Shown in pieces: positions 58,022-64,000 of a stretch of 64,000 nt of DNA (its first letter is position 1; each line of letters begins with the position of its first letter). Origin of the DNA: Blumeriella jaapii (lineage: Eukaryota; Ascomycota; Leotiomycetes; Helotiales; Drepanopezizaceae). The notes beneath the pieces are model-generated. The model had not been told where the DNA came from. It ran no database searches and worked only from the letters and a program-made list of their open reading frames with translations. The position numbers and the translations under genes were made by a program. The stretch lies in the NCBI GenBank assembly GCA_009599575.1, contig VWND01000007.1, positions 1,311,501-1,375,500 of the forward strand, given 5' to 3'.

Positions 58022-58603
58022 GTTCCTACCTGTGGCCAAGAAACGAGGACATGCTATGAGGTGGTGGGATGTCCTATTGTATGTATTGGGGGGTGTAGGA
58101 CTCCAGCTGATAGTGCAGAAGCGAGGTGAAGTTCGGTTCGGCCTGTGTTGTGTTGACTCGGTTGGCGCAAGAGGCTCGGAGAGAAGCCAAAGTATCAATC
58201 AACTGCGAAGAATACGAAGTCTTTCACACCCCTCTCAGAGTCTCAAAGAAAATTAGCTTTCGTTCGGTTTGCGAACCTCGGATGAGATGGGAGATATTCT
58301 GACGAGAAACGTCCTGTGCCATCGTCGTTTGCACGTCGAAGACACAAACGAGTCAGGTGAACGTCAAATGAATCGCTTTATCTACCTACGAACATCTTTA
58401 CATACAAATTATCAAAGCCTCGATAGTCCTGCGCCGAAGCCATCCAAGTCCCGTGTGTCCTGGCCCAACTGCCTGAGTCCCTGTTCCAATGATTGCCCTC
58501 CAGCTCGGGGTCCTAAACACCTGTTCAGGACTAGATCTGCAAACCCAGGCTGAACCAACGCAGGCAGCTCCAATGACTTATCAACAAGAAGATACCCAGC
58601 GAT
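58022..58603. other. Intergenic region PrpF / DFG5
   Basis: 582 bp between two minus-strand genes; no gene or repeat of note. Confidence 0.4.
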
Positions 58604-60149
58604 CTAGGTAAGGATGCACCAGATCGTGCTACAGAAAGCGAGCAAGAGCAGGGCTGTGAGAATGCCAGCACCGGTTTTATCACTCGTCGTTGCAGGCTTG
58701 ATACGGAGCAGGCTCTTGGTAGAGTCGGTACCTGCGCTCGGATCACCGACACTTGTTCCTCCCGTTGAATTCGTCACAGGTCCAGCAACTTGGGTAATCA
58801 GGTTGCTTTGAATGACTTCGAGAGCGGCCATTTCCTGGCCGACGCCATAGCTACCGTCCCAGACATTGCCCATAGTCCACCTCAAGCCACAGGTTCTGCC
58901 GTTCTCTCCGCCTGAGCACTGCTGTGCCGCTGCCACCGCACTCGGTCCGAGTTTGGCCATTATGGCGCCGAAGGTATAGGGTGCCATTTTCGTAGTCGCC
59001 GCCATCCAGCGAGCCAGGTAAGCCTTGAAAGAGTGCTGATCCACATTACAGAGCCCGTTGTTTTCACATGCCACTTCCTGCATGATGTTATCCTTCGGGA
59101 AGAACACGTCGAGACCTTTCAACAACCCATCTACTCTCGTCTTCCAAAGTGCCGACCCATTTGTATGATTGTACATATTGGCCGCTCCTAGCAACATTGC
59201 TCCCGCGTTGTACGTCCATTGGATGTGGTTCAGTTTTGTGCAATTGATAGTGTCATCCGAGCCATCGTACACGTAGTAATTGCTGTCCAGCATGTGAACG
59301 TTCTCCATCCATGCGTACGCCTTTGCGGCCCAATCCGCGTACGTTTGATTTCCAGTGTATTTCGCAAGTCGCGCGGCGAGATTGAAGAAGCAGCCATTGG
59401 ATATCGCGTTTTATAGTTGTAGCCGTTGTTGAACGTGAATATCTGCCACTTCAAACCCCCGCCGCAAGTCGTCACATCCCATCGCGGAGCTTGTGTGTTG
59501 AACACGGCTTGCGCGAGGGCGAGCCACTGAGGCTGATTGGAGGGCGGGTTTGGATAGTTGACTTCTGCAGCTGTCATAGCTGCCAGAGCCCAGAATGCCT
59601 GGTCATCGTTGCCTTCGGTTTTCGTTTGGTTCGGTGTCATGTAGTCTCGATTGGGCCCCACTTGCCAGAGCAGTGCCTGTGTAGTGACATCGACATAACT
59701 CGTGTCGCCAGTGTAATACCAGTAGTCTAGGTCAACGGTCAGTCAGGATTGAGTTTAGTACAGAAGATGATGAGAATGCGAGGCGAACACGTACCAACCA
59801 AGGCGCCAAACATTGCTCCAGTCTCCCACCTACTCTATGTCAATGTGTGCCGTGATCTCCCGGCAACGAGGGGAGCCTTACCAATAGTACGGCGGTGGCA
59901 GGTTCCCCGGTACACCTCCCGTCCTGTTCCCATTATAGTAGCTCATCATGTCGAACGCGATGGAACTCGCAACAGACTTAATGGAGTCTAGGAAGGTTGT
60001 AAGCCCACAATTTCTGGACAAACCTGCTCCGTAGGTAAGAGCCAGGCCTACTTACCTGTAGAGCTCAAATCCAGAGTTAAGGCATTGGCAACCTGATATC
60101 CAGCCCAACAGACCAACGCCGTCCTTCCCAGAAGGCCCAAGGGTCGCAT
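58604..60149 (-). CDS. GPI-anchored GH76 protein, Dfg5/Dcw1 family (apparent 1-nt deletion)
   Basis: Putative mannan endo-1,6-alpha-mannosidase thought to attach GPI proteins to the cell wall. Exons 60149-60056, 59987-59882, 59829-59795 and 59726-58604; repaired length about 452 aa. Signal peptide [23 protein letters not shown], then [53 protein letters not shown] (the Asp pair is catalytic in the family), [20 protein letters not shown] and [14 protein letters not shown]. The C-terminus has a Ser/Thr-rich stretch and a hydrophobic end ([19 protein letters not shown]), as for GPI attachment. Exons sum to 1,358, one short of a multiple of three. The break is at a T-run 59409-59412 (+ strand): TAT AAA ACG is written where TAT AAA AAC is expected. 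Just after it the other frame continues into [19 protein letters not shown]. Confidence 0.9.
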
Positions 60150-61394
60150 GGCTAAGTCGAGATCGTGTACCAAGGGGATCAGGACCCGCAAGGGATGCCC
60201 TTCCCAAGCCACTGAATCACGTCGCACCAACAGCAATTGGATCAGAAAACGTTGTCAGTCGGCTAGAAAAGACCGACCTTGTACTTGGGATAGAGAGACT
60301 TTGATGCCCGGGCACAATGGCAATAGCAATACTGGTGGGAACGTGATGATGTAACGAATGTACCGACTGCTCGGTAAGGTGGAGACCGAAAGACCAAAAT
60401 TGTGAGGGGACAAAAGCTCCTAGATTTTTCCAAAACGAGTGTCCTGTGCCTGGAGAGAAAGGCTCGTCTTGGTTGTGATATTGAAGATGTTCAGTATGAA
60501 AGGGTGTAAATGCGGAGGAAGGTGCCGCCTCGTGCCCGCTCGCGGAGGGTCACCAGCGCAGCTAGTCCGCGATAGTTGAAGAACGCTTAACGAACGATGC
60601 GAACGAAGAACATCTCCAGCCCGAAGGGAAAAAGGAGGAAAAAAAGAGAGGACAAAGAGCAATGAGAAAATAAAAAGAAAGAAGTTCATTTTGATGGTAC
60701 CTCGAGACTCTGTCGAGGCTCTCGCTGCAGGTTTCGGTATCGTAGACTGGTAAGTTCCAGTTGATCACGGTGGTGGACCTAGTCCTGCCTGGCTCGAGGC
60801 CAGTCTTTGCCGTCATCAGCGGCACGATCTCATGTTACCTCCATTCTGGTTCCGCCGCGACCGCCACTGGTCGTTTCATAGGCCAAGGTGGGCCATCGGC
60901 CAAGGTGGGCTCTCGATGGCATCCGAATGAAAGGCCGGCACGACGGTGGTGTGTGGTGGCCTGTTTAAATAGCTTGAGATCTGGCTCTACCCAGCGCAGT
61001 CGGATTTTTGTCTGTCAGTCAGTCAGTCTGCCTGCCTGCCTGCCTGCCTGCCTCGAGGAAAGATTGAGGAAGATTGAGGAGATGTCCGAGAGTGCATCAA
61101 GACGAATCCTCGGCTGGTGGAGGATGGTCTTTGAATGAAAACATACCGCATGCTCGAGTCTCTGAAAAGAAGAGAGGAGAGGAGAGTATCTTGTTCCACA
61201 GTGCAGTGCAGTGCAGTCGGAGGAAGATGAGATCGTCGCCAAAGCTAGCAGGGGGGTCGCACGCGTGAAAAACGTGATATGTCGACTGCCCCGTGTGTAT
61301 GTACAGGACAGAAGAGTCCTGGATGAACAAGAGGCGCTTTTATCTTGGAAGGAAAGGACGTACGGAGATGTACAGTAGGAGGGAGGTACTTAGC

Positions 61395-61485
61395 TTGAAG
61401 AAGAAGAAGAAGAAGAGGAAGAAGAAGAAGAAGAGGAAGAGGAAGAAAGAACAAAAAGAAGACGAAGAAGAAGAAGAGGGAGAAG
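61395..61485 (+). repeat. GAA/AAG-rich purine tract
   Basis: About 90 bp of GAAGAA, AGGAAG and AAGAAA triplets on the + strand. Confidence 0.8.
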
Positions 61486-61606
61486 AGCCGATAAACAACC
61501 CTTGAACCAACCACCTGTTCTACATAGAACGTACTGTGTGTTGAGTATCTTGGTCGATCGAGTGCTTGAATTCCACTGTACTCCGTGTGTAGTGTAAGTA
61601 TTGCAT

Positions 61607-62015
61607 TGCTCAAGTACTGTATTGCTCACTGTATTCCTCAAGTACTGTATTACTCCAGTACTGTATTCCTCAAACTGTATTACTCAAGTACTGTATTGCT
61701 CACTGTGTTCCTCAAGTACTGTATTCCTCAAACTGTATTACTCAAGTACTGTACTCCTCAAGTACTGTTTTATTCAAGTACTGTATTACCCAAGCATTGT
61801 GTTACCCAAGCACTGTATTGTTCAAGTACTGTACTGCTCAAGTACTGTAATACTCAAGCACTCTATTACTCAAGTACTGTTTTGCTCAAGTACTGTATTG
61901 CTCAAGTACTGTATTGCTCAAGTACTGTATTGCTCAAGTACTGTATTGCTCAAACTGTATTACTCCAGTACTAACTATATTGCTCAAGTACTGTATTACT
62001 CAAGTACTGTCTGTC
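61607..62015 (+). repeat. Minisatellite, 16-bp unit CTCAAGTACTGTATTG
   Basis: About 24 head-to-tail copies, some shortened to 10-11 bp (CTCAAACTGTATTA). The core AAGTACTGTA contains the same GTACTGTA word that is dispersed in other intergenic regions; two copies give the full 9-mer GTACTGTAC. Confidence 0.88.
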
Positions 62016-62472
62016 CAGTAAGTTGACGTTACTTTTTGTACCCGACCAACCTCTGTCCCAAAAGATGCCAAAAATATCACATTCACCTCCTCGTACAGTA
62101 CGTACGGCGTCGCCCTGCCCAGCCCAGCCCCTCCCACGCAAGCAAGCACCAAGCAGCCACGCAGCCAAGCAGCCAAGCAGCGCGCCAGCCAACCAGCCAA
62201 CCCCAGCCAACCCAACCCAACCACCCACCTCCTCGCCATAAAGTCACTTCCTCCATCCAGCACCTGCACCCGCACCCGCACCCGCACCAGCACCAAACAC
62301 CATCGTCTTCCATCCCATCTCGCAACCCTCAACCCTCAACCCTCAACCTACATACAACCCACAACCCAACACCACTTCACATCCGCCCCCCCCATCGCGC
62401 AGACCGACCATCGCACACTCCCCCACAGATCTACACCCGTCCAAGACAAACCCTCACAACTGCCTCTTCACA

Positions 62473-63505
62473 ATGGCCACCGCCGGCGACAGACCCTACG
62501 ATCCCTACATCCCAGCCGACCAAGCCCCCGCTGGAGGGAACGCGGCTCCGGGCAACCAGAGAACCGCGGCGCTCCAAGCTGTAAGTTGACCCTGTCTTTC
62601 CGAGTGGTGCACCTTTCTGGGGAGTGTCCTGCCTGCCTGCCTGCCTGCCCGCCTGCCCTGGACCGCGAGAGGTCGTTGATGCCACGATGGCGATTCGACG
62701 CGGCCGGTCCCCGGTCCGTCCGCGCAACGAGCGCCGACAGCAAAAGCCATCCGGACGCTCCCTGCTGCCCTCGCAACGCAGATGTCGGTGAAGACGATGG
62801 GCATGGCGAGGACGGCATCGCGATGCGGCGCGGGTCGGGCGACGGGTGCGACAGCCTTCGACATGCCGCAGACGGGTTTCAGCCGCAACGGGTCCACGGC
62901 TGCGGAACCAGCCTGCATCGCGCCCAAGGCCAAAGGTCTCGCTGCGAATCGGCGAATCTGCGAACACCGGAAAACGCGGCAACGCGATGGCGCAGACATC
63001 AATCACGACCGAACCGGGACCTGCCTTCCCAGCCCGCACAAGCCCCATCGCAGGACGCGGTTTGCTCAGCCGTGGCACTCGACACGGGCCATGGCTACGG
63101 GAATCGCGCTTCATCAGTGTTGCTGCGCTACATGTGCTGACGGGGTGGTCAATAGCAAATCGATGACACGGTCGGCGTCATGCGCGAGAACATCAACAAG
63201 GTCTCCCAACGTGGCGAGCGCCTCGATTCCCTCCAAGACAAGACCGACAACCTCGCTGTATCCGCGCAGGGCTTCCGTCGTGGCGCCAACCGAGTGCGCA
63301 AGCAGATGTGGTGGAAAGGTATGCGAGACCTCGGTCGTGGCGAGGAAACCCGGCTCACAACGTGATAGACATGAAGATGAGAATGTGCCTGATTTTCGGA
63401 ATCATCGTCTTGCTCATTATTATTATTGTACCAGCTGGTAAGTGGATTCCCCCGCGTCCGGACCCAGAGCATGGCTGACCCCTCTCAGTCGTGGCTACTA
63501 GATAA
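62473..63505 (+). CDS. Synaptobrevin / v-SNARE (Snc1-Snc2 type)
   Basis: R-SNARE of secretory vesicles that pairs with plasma-membrane t-SNAREs. Four exons (62473-62580, 63156-63318, 63369-63437, 63489-63505) give 118 aa, the size of fungal Snc/SynA. The N-terminal part is Pro/Ala-rich. The SNARE motif is complete: [20 protein letters not shown], with the zero-layer Arg in VSQRGERL, then [20 protein letters not shown]. The membrane-proximal KQMWWK is followed by one C-terminal helix ([20 protein letters not shown]). Intron 1 is 575 nt, much longer than introns 2 and 3 (about 50 nt). The last exon has five codons plus stop. Confidence 0.95.
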
Positions 63506-64000
63506 GTGCACATAACACCGTGAGAGCGGCGAGTCGGCGGGTGTTGAGATGCTCTTGAATGCGCATCCCGGTCACATAAGTGCTATGGGCGCTGGGATTG
63601 CTGATCCTGTTTGCGTACGGGCCCTCGCCGGGCTGGTGCAAGCAGGACCAACGACGGTTTTAGCGATTTCGGAGTTTTTCGTCCTGATGTTCATGGGTTT
63701 CTTTTCTCGAAGGCGCAGTGTCCCGTGTGAGGGTCGCATAGGGTTGTTCTGTCTCCATCTCAAATCTAGACAGTCGGCTCCTTGGATGGCACCTTGTGTC
63801 ACGTAGGAATTTGGGGGCATGGGAGCTCATCGAGGATTCCTGCCATCGAAGGGAGGTATCTTTGGTCAAGTGTGATAACGAGGTTATGTATGTACTGCAC
63901 TGGATCTGCCTTTTTTTTTCCTTTTTTTTTTTTTGCCAACCCATGTACATCGTCGTTTTTATTGCTCTGGTGACATGCACACAGTGCTGTAAGTACTTTC
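63506..64000. other. Downstream flank of synaptobrevin, no gene seen
   Basis: No supportable gene. A T-rich run (about 63909-63935) is the only notable feature. Probably the 3' untranslated region and start of the next intergenic space. Confidence 0.4.

Larger units (their letters stand above)
60150..62472. other. Divergent intergenic region DFG5 / synaptobrevin, repeat-rich
   Basis: 2.3 kb without a supported gene. Contents: GTCA/GCCT microrepeats (about 61013-61052), a GAA/AAG-rich tract (about 61395-61485), a 16-bp minisatellite (61607-62015), AGCCA-rich repeats (about 62120-62225), and a CA/CCT-rich leader before the synaptobrevin ATG. Confidence 0.6.

Noticed and set aside
54806..60149. 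A metabolic cluster of transaldolase, PrpF and Dfg5
   Set aside because: The three share strand only; functions are unrelated (sugar phosphate, tricarboxylate, cell wall) and spacing is ordinary.
61585..62026. Open frames of 129-141 codons (repeats of Ser-Ser-Thr-Val-Leu) across the 16-bp minisatellite
   Set aside because: Produced by the repeat itself; similar peptides in two frames show that there is no coding selection.

Overview
This is nuclear DNA of a filamentous ascomycete (Pezizomycotina). The evidence is the split ATP-citrate lyase encoded by two divergent genes, short introns (mostly 50-110 nt) with GTANGT donors, CTRAC branch sites and YAG acceptors, fungal-type families (Aur1, Gas/Gel, Dfg5, elongated Not4), and an AT-rich block of transition-riddled repeats that looks like repeat-induced point mutation (RIP). 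A dothideomycete is plausible but cannot be proven from this window. Gene order is housekeeping-like with no operons. I see no secondary-metabolite cluster, tRNA, rRNA or CRISPR array.

Layout. 0.4-6.3 kb: inositol phosphorylceramide synthase (-) divergent from elongin C (+), then the small DNA polymerase delta subunit (+). 6.8-12.1 kb: acl1 (-) and acl2 (+) share a 1.2 kb bidirectional promoter. 13.2-17.7 kb: GPI-anchored GH72 glucanosyltransferase (+) converging on a secreted berberine-bridge-type oxidoreductase (-). 17.7-21.3 kb: gene-free AT-rich relic region. 21.3-31.2 kb: branched-chain keto-acid dehydrogenase E1 alpha (+) converging on a CUE-Smr protein (-) and a Ufd4-type HECT ligase (-). 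34.5-46.0 kb: NPC1-type sterol transporter (+), Not4 (-) and complex I 30 kDa subunit (+). 47.6-54.2 kb: a small orphan protein, dienelactone hydrolase and membrane-anchored GH3 glucosidase (all +). 54.8-60.1 kb: transaldolase, PrpF-type isomerase and Dfg5/GH76 (all -). 62.5-63.5 kb: synaptobrevin (+).

Functional themes are acetyl-CoA supply (acl1/acl2, BCKDH), cell-wall building (GH72, GH76/Dfg5, possibly GH3), sphingolipid and sterol handling (Aur1, NPC1), ubiquitin and RNA quality control (elongin C, Ufd4, Not4, CUE-Smr), and membrane traffic (synaptobrevin).

Most notable observations: (1) four conserved genes (UFD4, NOT4, prpF, DFG5) each carry one apparent single-base frame break, most simply residual assembly indels; (2) an intergenic 9-mer, GTACTGTAC or its complement, occurs at least 11 times outside repeats where about 0.5 is expected, and recurs inside a 16-bp minisatellite; (3) a RIP-like relic repeat pair, one copy carrying a 106-bp TG...CA insertion between 7-bp direct repeats; (4) an exact tandem duplication of a TATA-containing promoter upstream of a small orphan gene.
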